The notes under the pieces are model-generated. The model searched no databases. It was not told where the DNA came from and saw only the letters and a list, made by a program, of their open reading frames with translations. A stretch of 64,000 nt of DNA from Siderastrea radians (taxonomy: Eukaryota; Cnidaria; Anthozoa; Scleractinia; Rhizangiidae). The stretch is taken from the NCBI GenBank assembly GCA_964017195.1, contig OZ024888.1, forward strand, positions 10,735,701 through 10,799,700, written 5' to 3'. This document shows positions 46,218 through 57,985 of this stretch, in pieces (positions within the stretch are counted from its first letter, which is position 1; every line of letters starts with the position of its first letter). A program made the position numbers and the translations under genes.

Positions 46218-49200
46218 ATGGCAGAAAAAGAAGTGAAGACTGGCTTCAGTCATAGTCATAACCTTGAGCAGTATGTATTGCTGGCTAAGTCTGCACGAGG
46301 GGCTGGATTAGTGGCCCTCATAAACCAGACATTAGAGGCTCCTGGTGTGTACGTTTTTGGCGAACTTATGGAAATGCCAACTGTAAAAGAAGTAAGTTTG
46401 AGAGTTTAGGGATCAGCTAGTTTAAAATACGTTATTTAGTTTGCTATTCTGTAGTAGTCCATAGAACATTAGGCTGAACAGGCTGAACAAAAACCGGATG
46501 TCTGGGGTTATTAATGTGTTGACTGAGTGAAAACTGGATGCACAGGGCAGATTTCTCACCAAACAGAACAAAGCAATCATCTGTTATACTAGTGCCAGAA
46601 GTGCTTACGGCAGCCTGCTGAAAATTATGTGGATGGCCTTTGGGTTCAGTCCAAGCACTGAAGTGTCTGATTTGCACTAAGTAGAGTGAGCAGGCATTGT
46701 AATAGTTCTGCATATGAAAAAAAGTGCAAATCAGATTTTAAAAAAAGGGCAAAGCTACATATGAGTGAACTTTAGGTTCCATGCAATAATTTGGCAGTTT
46801 GGAGCAAAAAAAAATTGGCCTAAAATTCGAGATACACGTAAGAATTGAATATGATGGTTTATACACTTTCAGCCCTTCAATTACAGAATTTTAATTTTGG
46901 CACCTTTTTTTTTTTACAGTTAGAAAAATCAGAAAATGCATCCCATTGGAACCTTCTGAACATATTTGCATTTGGGACATATGCAGAGTATAAAGGTAAG
47001 AAGAACATTTTATTCTTTGTTAAATAGGCAAAGTTTCTTATTCAGCCAGCAAAACAAAACTTTTGGACTTCCACGTCCCTAATACTGAAGCTTCATTTTT
47101 GTATGAGCCTATAACATCATAGGCTCATCAAGTGTCGCCAGTTGGTAACCACTGTCATGATTTATGGGGCTTCATAACCGATAAAAAAGGGACATGGATG
47201 AGTCCTGAAAACTCTGTTGAGATTTCCATTTTATTTTGTTGGTTGATTTAAGAACAAGTCTTTTCCTAACTATGAATTCCCAGCAGATGAATCTTGATAC
47301 TACTATTTTAATCTTTGTTTACATGTAAATGCCATGCATTTTCCAGAACCTCCTGTCAAAAAAAACTGAAATTATTTATAATACTTAATTTGATTTCCCT
47401 GTGTGATGATATTTTGCAGCTAATGCCAGCTCACTACCAGCTCTCACTCCTCCACAACTCAAGAAACTACGACATCTAACAATAGTATCCTTAGCGGCCA
47501 AATCAAAGGTAATAATGCCGCTAAAATATTTAATATGTGAAACTACTTGGTTATAATTAGTGCTTCTGTGGATCGATTTTCCCTTAAGTTAATAATGTTA
47601 AATAAAATGTTTGACAAGTTTTCCATGAGTGCATGTTGGATAATTAACAATAATTATTCACCATCAGGTAAATATCTACCACTCTCCACCGACACTGAGG
47701 TGAATAATTGTTGATAGTATATACCAAACCAGTGGAGAGCCAGCACCAAGTCATTTTTTTTAAGCAATCATAATTATATAACTTTATTGCAGTCAGTCAG
47801 GCTTTTAAGGCTTTTAAGCCATTACAATGTTTTAATTTAAAATTTGTAAAATTTACATTTAGACATTGCAAAAATGTGTACAGTTGTTATTTCAAAATGT
47901 CGTTCAAGTTGTCTGTAACAGCAGCAATTAAGCAGTTACAAAAGTCTTAAGTTTTATTCTTGATTACTCTTGGACAGTTTAAATCTTACATAAAACTTAA
48001 ATAAGAATTTTTTCATCTTTTTAAGAAGTATTTGTTTATTTTAACAGTTCATACCTTACAGTGTGTTACTACAAGAACTGGATATCAAGAATCTAAGAGA
48101 ACTAGAGGTACGTTGTTAATTCTATACTCTATACAGAGTAAGAAAAATTTAGCATCCTTTGGCATCCCTTTTCCAATATGGACAAAAATACATGTATGCG
48201 AAGGAGGCATCTGTGTGCAGGTGTTTTCTCATTGGTTGTTCTTGTGTTTTCTTGCTTGCAAGACATCATTGCTTTTCCTCTCTTTTTTACTATTTTCAGG
48301 ATTTAATCATTGATGCTATTTATGCTGATATTATCCATGGGAAGCTAGATCAGAAAAATAAACAGGTATGTTATGTAAGAGGTTTTCTAAATGCTAACTA
48401 CATGTATGAAAAAGGTGAATATTTCCTCAAGCTTTGTGCTTGTTTTGTGTATATGTTGTAGTTCAATTTTTATTTTCTTTTGTGTCATATTCATTATCAT
48501 ATTTTTAACTCATTAACAATAGATGAGCTTGGGGAAGGTTGACCTCAAAGGCCGAACTGTAAAACACAAAAAGCCCCTTCTCAAACCCCTTGGCCACCCC
48601 GCAAGCCCACCACATGGAGGACTGCTGACCAGCATTGTTTTGAGTTGAACTTAGCCTAAATTACATTTAGCCACATTTAACATAAAAAAAAACAACCAAG
48701 GATAAAATTAAACTACAACATATACATGCTTAATTTAAAAAACATTGTCGTATGATAAGCGTAAACCATAAAATGTGAGACCCAAGGGCTTTCTGGGAAG
48801 TGTTTGTGCAATAACTGCATTTGTATATTAATCAGTGAGTGATTGTTTTCATATGGTACTGGTTGTACTGGAACAGCATAGTATTTTCTTATTTCCAAAT
48901 AGTTTTCCAGCAAAAATTGTTTTAGTTCGTGAACAGATGCAAACTTTTGCACACACTGTATAGCACTCAAATTGGTCCTTATTGGTAAGTTTGGCGACTT
49001 TCAGAAAGGCTTGCACTGCTTCCATTATCACGTGCAACTCGCTGCAATCAACAGCAGTCACAAGAGAACAGTCTTTTATTTTGAATATGCAAATGCCAAT
49101 ATCCATCTCCCCATTAATCTATTAGGTCTCATCGTTAAGGGTTGAGTGTAATTGATTGCATAAGAATAACACTAGAGCACAGATGGGCCCTTTGACATTG

Positions 49201-52200
49201 TCATGAAAATTAGGAAAAAATTAATTTGATGCCACAGGATCAAGCACATGCAGGTGTGAATACTTCTTTGGGTCACTACAAGGTGCTGTCCTAGAATATG
49301 CGATGATTGGCATTTCATAAGACTATAAAACAAAAATTTATTTTGTGTTGTGGGATTTTTTTATTTTGGCATTTATTTAATTCTGTAAAAGCTTTCATTA
49401 GTGGGAACCTAGTATCCCTTGTTGGTGTCACTGGTTGAGAGCTACAGAGCTTGAAATAATTTCCCGGCTGGCGCCGGTCAAGTTGTCCGGTCAAACTTAT
49501 TTTTGCTCGGACACAACCCATTTTTGGCCGGACAAATATCCATTACGTCATATCTCTATAAAATCCCCCCTCCCCCCCCCCCGCATAATGTTTACATATC
49601 AAACAAGTACATTTTCTATGCCTTTATTGTACATGCAGCCTCGAACTCAATGCTGGAACGCACGGTACAGCCGCAAAGTTCGGCAGAATCAATATTACAT
49701 TTGTGCATACAACTATCGCTTCAGTTCTTTGTCTTCTATACGGTTAAATTTTAATACCTACTTAAGTCGTGAAGTTGATGGAATATGTGAATTTTCTGTT
49801 TAAATGGTTTGTTTCCCTTGAAAATCACCTCTCAGGGATGTTTCGTCAATCTCGGAATTTAGACCTAGAGTGATTCACACAAAATGTCGACAAGTCGACA
49901 AATAAATGTAAACTTGCTTTCTTTTTATTGGACCGGACCTTTGTACCGACACTTAGAGGCACTGTTAATTCACACCGCTACACACGCTTTCTCCGGAACA
50001 CCCGCCAATTTGCGGTGACGGCTTGATGAATGACAAAGCGAAAATTTGCAACCACCGGAAATTTTACAACCACTACTATGAATCATTTGTTAAAAGTTTT
50101 TGGTCTGGTAGTATCTGGTTCTGTCTTTCTCCTTTTCATTCACGAACGCCAATAATGTTGAAGCTTTAAAAATTTAAAATTTTCTTTACAAGGGTAAACG
50201 ACCGGACAAATTGTCCGGCCATCCAAGGATTTGACCGGACAAAACCTATTTTTGACCGGACATTGTCCGTTGACCGGCCGTTATTTCAAGCCCTGAGCTA
50301 GTGACTGAGAACAGAGCAACATTTGTTTTTGTTTTTACGTTTTTCTTACTGCTTTGGTTTTGGTTCTATTCACAGCTAGAGGTAGATTTTGCCATCGGTA
50401 GAGACATCACGCCAGAGACAGTTACCAGAGTCACAGAAGTTTTACAAGAATGGTAGGTATCTCGGGGCCTGAAACAGGCTAATGCGAATTTTGCGCATGC
50501 CGAGTGCATTGTGTAAATTAAGCGCTCCATCTCAATGTACCAGTCAGTTTTCACTTTATTTACTTATCACTAGTCACTTAGCTTTTAAGTAAACTTGTAT
50601 AAAACATCGTAAACAAATGTTAGGTATCTCGGGCCTGAAACAGGGTAATGCGAATTTTGCGCACGCCGAGTGCACTTTGTAAATTAAATGCTCCATCTCA
50701 TGTGCCAGTCACTCTTCACTTTATTTACTTATTACTAATCACTTAGCTTTCAACTAAACTTGTATAAAAAGATCTTAAAATATTCCCGGTAAGGGCCAGA
50801 AAGCTTGCTCAGTAACATTGTTATCCTAGCTATTAACACACTGTGTCGTTGCAGGTGCGATGGTTGTGAATCGGTTCTTCGAAGCATAGAGAAACAAATA
50901 CAAAGAGCGAATAGTCACAAAGAAAGGAAACAAAAACAGAAGAGTCAAGTGGAAGCAGAGGTAGCGTGAAGTTTTCTGAAGGCTAGTAGCTTATTACCCC
51001 CCCCCCCCCCACCCCTCAGGACGGGTCTAGTAATACATGTACCTTTTTTTCTTTCGTGTTCTTCTTCTTCATTTTTTCTTGTTAACTTGCCCCAGATCTC
51101 CGGTTTTTGCTCGGCCAAGCAAATATTCGTCGCAAACGTCCGCTATACGATTTGGACTCGTATCTTGAGGGGAGGGAGAACAATGGCGGGGTCTTATGCC
51201 CCTGGGGCTTTTCTTGTTATCTATTTGATTTTTGCAAACGTGTGGTGAGGTGTACAGGGTTGTCACAACTCTGGAATTGCTCAGGGAGAGAATTTTTTTT
51301 CAAGGTCAGGGAAATGTCAGGAGCTTTACTGTGTTGTGAGCCAGGAATAATTGACGTTTTGAATCAAAATCAGGGAAAATAACAGCCGCTCGGACTAAAT
51401 TGAAATTTTTACGGCAGTGATATTGACCAATTATTATCCAACTGTATTAGTTATTGTACAGAAAGCGCGCGAAACGAGTACAAATTTCCCACGATATTGT
51501 ACAGTTCGTTATTGCACAGTACCGTGCGCGTGCTCATCCTGTTGCACTTGTAGTTTTCTTTCAAGTTACTGTAAAAAGTTCAAAATGGTTAAGTTGGATA
51601 ATAAATTTCTTATTAGAGGATTCGATGTGAAGTATCGCCGTATATTTTTACTCGTTGTTTGTATTTTGACGAGCCCGGACGACTCGTAAAAATATACGGC
51701 GATACTTCACACCGAAACATCTAATAAGATTTCTGGAGGCCAAACGAAAACGTTAAAGTGTAATCTGGGATTTAAGTAAGGGAATCTGGAAAACTCTTCT
51801 CGTTCGCAAACATGGTTTGTCTGATATAGTGTACCCTGGGTGCCAGAGGCTTTTCTTGCGCGGCAAGCTGCTCGTTGCGTCGGCCTTCGGCCGACGCGGC
51901 TCGGCCTCCGGCCGATTTCTCCCGACGTTAGCGAGAAAAAAACCTCTGGTACCCAGGGTAGATACAGTGCCTTCACCAAGTGCAAATGCAACTCTGCTAT
52001 TGATGAATAATTCGTGCGTGAAGTGCTTGAATATCTTAGTTGCTTTGTGCTCCCGAAAATGGCAATAGACACTAATAGGGTTGTAGCAGATGTATATGTT
52101 GTGGTTCAATTTTGTCCTTGGTTCAATTTTTATCTCCTTAGTTTTTATGTATGATTTTGTACGATAATGAGTATATAAAACAAAGGAAATAAAATTGAAC

Positions 52201-53685
52201 CACAACAAAGAGTTTTTCCAGTGCGGCAAAAAAAAATTGTCTACAATTTCGTTCCAAGGTTGAAAATCTGAAAAAGGCCATAAAGGCGTCTTCTCAGTCA
52301 GACCTGGACAATGGAGTGGTTACAGGAATGCCAGCATCGTATCAGAGTCAACAGTACCAACAGAAGGCCACTACTACCACCAAAACCAAAGGGTATGTTA
52401 ATAAAGGGGCTATGTTACGTTTGGGGTGAAAACTGTGCTGAAAGTTTAATTAAGTACCTTTTCTTGATGCTCCTAGAACATCAAGAAAAAGAAATCGAAT
52501 GATTTTCTTACAGGGAGAGCAAAGCATCGTCAGTTTCTGGTGATTTTTCCATAAAAAAGGGGGAAACTTGAAAACATTAGCCTAATGTTTTCAAGTTGCA
52601 ATCCGTTTCCTAGGCTCGATTCCCGCCGCTCTCTCGAGTGAAATGAGTGCGGGCTCATTTTCCCGAACAGTAGCTGGTAATCGAGCCTATCCGTTTCCGT
52701 TTCCGTAATTTTCTATGAAACTGACCCAGTATTTTGGGGTTCCCTCTAAATACAATGAGTCTTTTTTTAGCTTTTTGAAGTAATCCAAGAAATTGGTAAA
52801 AGAAAAATTCTGCCATCACATGAAACAAACTTCTGCAACCGCTGACGATCGCACGGAGACCAATTTCTGTGAGCATCTGCGCTCTCGACTGCAATTAATT
52901 GCCAAGCTACGATTATGTGAAAACCAATTTTCTGCTATCGTGCGATGGAAACTCATCCGATGATAGGGATCTTAAACCTTTCGCGTGGTTTTCAAGTGGG
53001 TGTCGAAAGGCCAAAACCAAAGCGACTACTCCGACCAATCACGACAGACGAAAACAACATAAGAACCAATCAGAACTCAAAGCAAAAACATGTGACCGGC
53101 GTATATAAAGCGCGGGAAAACATATGCGAGCAAGTTACGATTTGTTTTAGTTTTACTTCTGATTGGTTAAGAAAGTGGCGCGGGTTGCTTTAACCAATCA
53201 CACGACGTAGTGATGCAAAACCAAAGCAAACGCAATTTACTTCTGACACTCAATTGAAAACCGCTCAAAGCCCCAGTAGTGAAAAGCATCTAATTTCTGC
53301 TTACAATATCACTACTTGATCAAACATACAGAACATGAGAATAAAGGGAACGATCACCAAAGATAAGATGTCTTGATGTTTTAACAAATTTTCCGAACAT
53401 GATTTATAAGAAATATAACAAAGCTAGTAAGGAGAGTGTGCATTTTGATTTTTGCGCAACCCGGAAGTGTATTGTTTCCATTTTTGGCGTGCTTTTGCTT
53501 TGCATTGAATGGAAAAGCACTTCTTTTCACGTTTGTGATTTAACGCAGTGACGTTAAAACGCGCTAAAAGAGCTTGTTCATGTATTGAGAGAACGGGTGT
53601 TCGTTCGTGCATTGACGCTTGTCTCTCTATCCATTGCAGATTGCGTGGGAGCGGTAAAGTGTTTGGAACTCAAGTTCGCAGATGA
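46218..53685 (+). CDS. COPS7: COP9 signalosome complex subunit 7 (CSN7), 9 coding exons
   Basis: Scaffold subunit of the COP9 signalosome, which removes NEDD8 from cullin-RING ligases. Exons are 46218-46391, 46920-46995, 47420-47508, 48048-48107, 48300-48365, 50376-50452, 50855-50960, 52259-52392 and 53640-53685. All borders are GT-AG, total 828 nt and 275 aa, the length of human COPS7A. N-terminal helices carry [16 protein letters not shown] and [20 protein letters not shown]. The PCI domain covers about residues 60-170 ([61 protein letters not shown]). A charged C-terminal helix follows ([20 protein letters not shown]), then a Q/T-rich linker and the conserved GLRGSGK tail. The start is the first ATG after a strong acceptor (TTCTGTTCCAG), implying a noncoding first exon. 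Intron 8 contains a strong extra acceptor at 52,514 (possible microexon or alternative end). Introns 5-8 are full of repeats. There is one CSN7 gene here versus two in vertebrates. Confidence 0.96.
49445..50295. mobile_element. hAT-like MITE in COPS7 intron 5
   Basis: It begins CAGAGCTTGAAATAAT and ends ATTTCAAGCCCTG, with GTCCGGTCAA and GACCGGACA motifs repeated near both ends. The flanks share AGCTA. The CAGRGCTTGAAAT terminus is typical of hAT-type elements. ORFs of 83 and 122 aa inside it are artefacts. Confidence 0.75.
50455..50790. repeat. 167-bp tandem duplication at the start of COPS7 intron 6
   Basis: AGGTATCTCGG.GCCTGAAACAGG at 50,455 recurs at 50,622, followed in both by AATGCGAATTTTGCGCA and CACTTAGCTTT. 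The duplicated segment begins three bases inside the 5' splice site of exon 6, so the second copy carries a donor-like TTAG|GTATCT. Confidence 0.85.
51010..51230. repeat. Dispersed repeat in COPS7 intron 7, copy of 36,645
   Basis: GGTCTAGTAATACATG, CTCCGGTTTTTGCTCGGCC, GAGAACAATGGCGGGGTC and CCTGGGGCTTTTCTTGTTA match the UBE2J2 intron copy in order. A C run precedes it at 50,997-51,010. Confidence 0.75.
51430..51735. repeat. Dispersed repeat copy 2, ending in a hairpin
   Basis: It aligns with 31,550-31,800. At 51,609-51,728 the arms AAGTATCGCCGTATATTTTT and AAAAATATACGGCGATACTT pair around a loop of about 35 bp. Confidence 0.8.
51832..51960. mobile_element. 129-bp MITE with TACCCTGGGT ends in COPS7 intron 7
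   Basis: The left end TACCCTGGGTGCCAGAGG is mirrored by CCTCTGGTACCCAGGGTA. The flanks GATATAGTG (51823-51831) and GATACAGTG (51961-51969) are a 9-bp target duplication with one mismatch. The interior is a GC-rich palindrome with GGCCTTCGGCCGA. Confidence 0.9.
52514..52571 (+). other. Candidate alternative exon of COPS7
   Basis: After exon 8 (ending phase 2 with AAAGG), a strong acceptor TTTTCTTACAG precedes GGAGAGCAAAGCATC. Read through, it adds [18 protein letters not shown] and a stop at 52,571. If the donor GTCAGT at 52,529 is used, it is a 15-nt in-frame microexon (52514-52528) inserting ESKAS before the LRGSGK tail, comparable to the SKKAS-like residues in vertebrate proteins. Confidence 0.35.
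53010..53120. other. CCAAT/TATA-like cluster inside COPS7 intron 8
   Basis: GACCAATCACG and GAACCAATCAGA followed by GCGTATATAAAGCGCG at about 53,097, with another CCAATCA at 53,193. This looks like a promoter core but no ORF follows it. It may belong to a repeat or a noncoding transcript. Confidence 0.3.
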
Positions 53686-54712
53686 CTGAAGATGAAAAGA
53701 AACGACGACAAACGATAAACTTGTTCATATTTTGTATTGCCCGTTTGACAATTTATAGAGATCTTTGATGCCGCTAATTAATGCTCTTAGTCTTCGCCTC
53801 CTTAAGTCAGCCGCAACGACCGAATTTCCGCCACCTTGCTTTGACGAACTGGTCGAAGCATGACGAAGATTTCCGAGCTATTGAACGATGACACGGCAGC
53901 TTCAAGAGCAGTTTCCAATCACTATCAATCTGATCACATCTGACCAGTTACAAAAAAGGCAACAAAACGCAATGAACCAATCAAAACGTTAACAAGCAGA
54001 CCTGGAACCGGTGCCAAGAAATCTCATGTAAGACAAATACCTTTTGATTGCAAGGAGCGTGTTTGTGGGCATTAAGGTCTTGTAGAAAGGTGTAGTGCTC
54101 AGCAAACACATTATACACAACTAAAACATACAATTCCCTTTAACAGCCGTTGACTCCCAAGATTACTCTCAACCTCACATCCAGGGTCTCTCTTAGGGGA
54201 AGAGGAGATACTCCGGGTACGAAGTTGGATTAATCTTGGAGAGAGTGTGACATTTGAATGTAAAACAGTTATAACTACTTATTTTGGGTAAAGGTCGTCG
54301 CTGCACCAGCGTTTTTTTTTTCCGAAGGTGGCGCGGTAGTCAGCGAGCAGTCGTTATTTTTCTTCACCGATAACAGAGGGCGCGCGAAGAATCAGAAATG
54401 CCGCGTTCCCAGAAGCGGGCGGCGTAGCTTGCACTCTCCTTCTTCGCGGATCGCTTCGGCTGCATCGGATCACTTGGCCGCTCGGATCGCATTATTCCTG
54501 ATTCTTCGCGTGCCCTTTACTTTACTTGAAGAAAAACAGCAACTGCCTCGCAATCTAGAAACGCGCCAGCAATGTCGTGTCGCCAGCGTGCGGTGAAAAT
54601 CGGACGTACAGCCACTACACAAGCCCGCACTTTTAACGTGATTTTTTTGACAAATATTTGCAAACGATATTAGTTGTTTTCTTTGTTTTGCTGTTTCTTT
54701 CTTTGTGTGGCG
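53686..54712. other. Region downstream of COPS7, no gene seen
   Basis: It contains a 54,385-54,520 imperfect foldback (CGCGCGAAGAATCAG pairing with CTGATTCTTCGCG) of GC-rich composition and otherwise no coding signal. The COPS7 3' UTR should begin here. Confidence 0.45.
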
Positions 54713-54715
54713 TTA

Positions 54716-55454
54716 GTCCCCGGGCAAACCGATTCAACATTACCATTCAAAACTGTTCAACATTCTCGAGTTCGGTCAGTTAAACGCTGTGGTAACCCTG
54801 TTGAATGATGTTGAACGCTTTAATGATGTTAAATGCGTTGGTGACCCTGTTGAATCAGGGGCACCGAACCAAAATCGGTCAGTTAAACGCTGTGGTCACC
54901 CTGTTGAATGATGTTGAACGCTTTGGTGACCCTGTTGAATCAGGGGCACCGAACCAAAATACTTGAAATATCATTTTCTAGTTTCTTAGATTGTTTCACA
55001 GCTGCTTAACGGGCAAATTTTTGTAAGCTGATACAGGTTGGTCTGTTCGGCGTTTTTAGCTGAAAATTGGTGGTGCACAAAATTGTAGGAAACAGAATCC
55101 TATCTGCCGAATTTGCGAGTTGCTGATAGTTCCCGAAAATTCTAGCAGGCCTTCTTTCACACCTTGTTACGAGAGTATGACTGGTGATATTTCACCAAAC
55201 TGGAAATCGCTAGTTTTTACTGCAATAAATCCGAATATCTCAGGTGATTTTAGGCCTGCCGAACAGATATTCCCCGAAACGAACCGTTGGGTGCCCCTGT
55301 TGAATGATGTTAGACGCTTTGGCCACCCTATTGAATAATGTCAAATGATTCTGGAGGATGTTGAATCATGTTTGGTAGTGTTGAACAAATTTTGAATGCC
55401 ATCAGAGGTTGTATTGAACAGTGCTGATGATTTTGAACCCGTTTGACCGGGGAC
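54716..55454. mobile_element. MITE with TTA target duplication and internal tandem repeats (Harbinger-like)
   Basis: Starts GTCCCCGGGCAAAC and ends GTTTGACCGGGGAC, flanked by TTA on both sides (54713-54715 and 55455-55457), as in PIF/Harbinger elements. The interior has repeats of CCCTGTTGAATGATGTTGAA and CAGGGGCACCGAACCAAAAT. It has no transposase, and the 72-aa ORF inside is an artefact. Confidence 0.8.
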
Positions 55455-55672
55455 TTAGTCCTTTGGAAAGATATGGACCATTAAAAAAGTTTCGATGGTC
55501 GATTTTTTTCTTTCCAAGCATCGGATACTTGGAGGCTGCTTAGTACTACAGGATACACCGAGTTTTGTGCAGAAAAGGCAGGCAAATTTTCAGCAGCCGG
55601 TGAAGGTGTTGTAAATAAAACTTGAGTGAGCGCTTCACAACACTGTTTTTATATCTTTTTATTTCAGTTCTT

Positions 55673-55899
55673 CAGGGTCCCAAAGGGGGAGTCTTTGGAG
55701 CCCTGAAATTTTTGTCGTGGAGCCCGGAGCCCAAAACCTCTCTCGACTTGGAGCCCAAACAAAAATGCTGTTTTTGGCGAAATGGAGCCCCGGAGTGAAG
55801 CAATGGAGCTCTAGAGCCCCGAATTTTGCGTCTTGGAGCCCTGGAGCCCAGCATTTTTTCGGCCGGAACCCTGGAGCCCTAAACCCCTTTAGGACCCTG
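55673..55899. mobile_element. Element with CAGGGTCC ends and GGAGCCC repeats
   Basis: Starts CAGGGTCCCAAAGGGGG and ends CCCCTTTAGGACCCTG. The interior is a chain of TGGAGCCC(GG) motifs spaced 15-35 bp apart. Related sequence lies at 34,430-34,860. Overlapping ORFs on both strands are artefacts. Confidence 0.75.
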
Positions 55900-56534
55900 A
55901 TTCTTGACAGCACATGCGTCGAATACAGTTGCGTTTAACTCTTAAGCCCCAGTAGTGACAAGCATCTAAATTCTCCTTACCTGACAAACAGGTCATGAAA
56001 ATGAAGGAAATTTTATCAAAGACATGTTTCAGCCAATTCTCCCAACGAGTACCATAAGAAGAATAAGAAATATATGCAGGGAGAATAGTAAGGAGAACAT
56101 GCATATTGTTATTGGGGCTTACGATCAGCCGAGAATTACAGTTCTCGCCTTCCATAGAGTCTAAGTTTTCGTAAGAGGGTTATATGGGATAAAGGATGTC
56201 TGGGGAAATTACGGGGATGCGAAGTTAACTTGGAAAAGAAATATATAAAAGCGCCACCTCCAGGGATGCAAGATTAAATAAGAAAGGCCTTGACATAACA
56301 CGTTCGAGGCTCACTTTGGTCTCTTAACTTCCGCATTCCCGACCAACAACATGGCAGTAATTATGAGAATGTTTACTTCATTTTCTTCTGTTTTAAAATC
56401 CCTACATGTCGCATTTCGTTTCGCTAGTATGACAAACCGATGCTGCTATTTTAAGTACTGTGCATGCACAGCACCCTACACAAACAGTATGGTAGCCTGT
56501 GAACTTCCTTAAGTATAGTTCAAGTAGGCAATAC
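55900..56534. other. Intergenic, no gene seen
   Basis: No coding signal. The 88-aa minus ORF at 55,889-56,155 has no recognisable motif. Confidence 0.4.
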
Positions 56535-56795
56535 AGCCGCGGCTACACGAGCGATTTTTTTGAAAATTGTCGCGTCACCAGCATGCGAAGAAAATCGCAC
56601 GTGTAGGCGACAGATGAAAAAATCGCAGAAAAAAAAATCGCGAGAAATTCATTGAGTTGAATTTGTTACGACAAAATCACGGACTTCGTCAGAGGGTGGC
56701 TTCACAGGCGATTTTCGGCGCGCGCTGGCGACGCGACAATTTCAAAAAAATCGCATCACCATCGCAAGCAAAAAATCGCTCGTTTAGCCGCGGCT
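56535..56795. mobile_element. MITE with AGCCGCGGCT ends
   Basis: Both ends carry AGCCGCGGCT. Internally GAGCGATTTTTTTGAAAATTG at the left is mirrored by CAATTTCAAAAAAATCGC and AATCGCTCG at the right, and GTCGCG is repeated. The 119-aa ORF starting at 56,657 begins inside it and is not supported as a gene. Confidence 0.8.
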
Positions 56796-57614
56796 TAAAT
56801 CGTACTTTCTCTCAGATCAAAGAGAGGTCCTCTAGTATACCTTGCCAACATTTTCAAGTCAAAGGTGTGAAATTTTCATCGTTAAAATGCCGCGACTTCC
56901 GACGATGTGCGAAGATGGTCGAAGATAAACCGAAGTTTTCCCCGTATGCAGGAAAAGCCACTTTCGTGAAACAGCGATCCCTTTCCGTAACGGCGATTCC
57001 TTTTAACGCGAGTTGATTGATTTGCATAAGCTTATTAGTTTCAAATTTGTCTGATCGACTTTTTTCATTGCTCAGTCGAAAAGTGTAAGCTCAAGCCAGA
57101 CTTGTGGCTTAGTTCGGTCCACAAGCATGATGGCTGGAGTAATATGCTTGAGAATTGGCCCCGGGAAGCGGGGGAGGGGTACTTCTTATAGTGGACTTTG
57201 CGGGGAGGTTCTGCCCGGAAGGGGTGCCTTTTTGAGCTCGCAGTATACTGGAGGTAGGGTAAATTTAGTGTGTGAAAGGGTCACACAATCTGCTGCAAAG
57301 TGAAAGAGATGGCAGTTAAAACCAAGTATATGAAGCCGTGCCAAATTTTGGCAGAAATAATAACGCGAAACACATGAAAGCTTGGAGCCTTTGATTAACT
57401 GAACCAGAACGACTGGAAGTCCGTGAGAAAATGTGTCGGTCATTGGAAATTCAATTGTTTTGGCTTATTCTTGAGGTATAAGAAAGCGGAGCAATGTTTG
57501 CTCTAGAGTTATGAAAAGTGTTTGAGCTTCGAGGCTGAACCTCCCCCGTACAAAGCTTTGAGTACCCCCCCCCCAGGGTAATTGGCAAGCGGTTGCTGGT
57601 ATTTAAACTGAACG
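56796..57614. other. Intergenic, no gene seen
   Basis: It contains the 3' side of the 56,657 ORF, a GGGGAGG-rich stretch near 57,170 and a C run at 57,567-57,575. Nothing coding can be supported. Confidence 0.4.
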
Positions 57615-57985
57615 TCAAAGTTCTGTGTCATCCAAAACATAAACCTTAAAACTCAAGCCATTCAGTGTATACTCCTTAGACGTGTGGAGCTGTTGTCGTA
57701 ACAATATTTCCATCAGTACTTCCTCAATGCTTAGCTCATTGCAGTATTCAACTTTAATGACCGGTATCTCCTGCATTGCTTTTCTTTCGTTGTGCTTTTC
57801 GCCATTTTCATCTTTACCCCTTGATAAACTCTTTGTCTGGTCGGTAGAGCTCGCTTTGTCCGTAGGTCCACAGTGTTCTTGCAAGCTCCTCAATACTTCC
57901 TCCAACTCTTGAAACGAATCTTGACTGTGCAACATCACTGTTCTTTCATTCAAGGGTCCAATAAAATCAGTTTTGACTGAATCCT
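57615..57985 (-). CDS. Terminal exon of an unidentified protein
   Basis: A 123-residue open stretch ending VYVLDDTEL. It has no ATG near its upstream end, but it is preceded by a good acceptor (TTGCTTTTATTTGTTAG|AGGATTC at 57,986/57,985), so it is best read as the last coding exon of a minus-strand gene. The middle is hydrophilic (KSLSRGKDENGEKHNERK). The C-terminal part alternates hydrophobic and charged residues (IPVIKVEYCNELSIEEVLME, GLSFKVYVLDD), suggesting a small folded domain. I find no upstream exon before PEX10. It could be nested, belong to a longer gene, or be translated from a later ATG (MLHSQ). Family not recognised. Confidence 0.45.

Noticed and set aside
49435..49803. 122-aa ORF in COPS7 intron 5
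   Set aside because: It lies in a hAT-like MITE with no homology and a homopolymer run in the frame.
56657..57016. 119-aa plus-strand ORF
   Set aside because: It begins inside an inverted-repeat element (56,535-56,795), has no ATG-based family match and no splice context.
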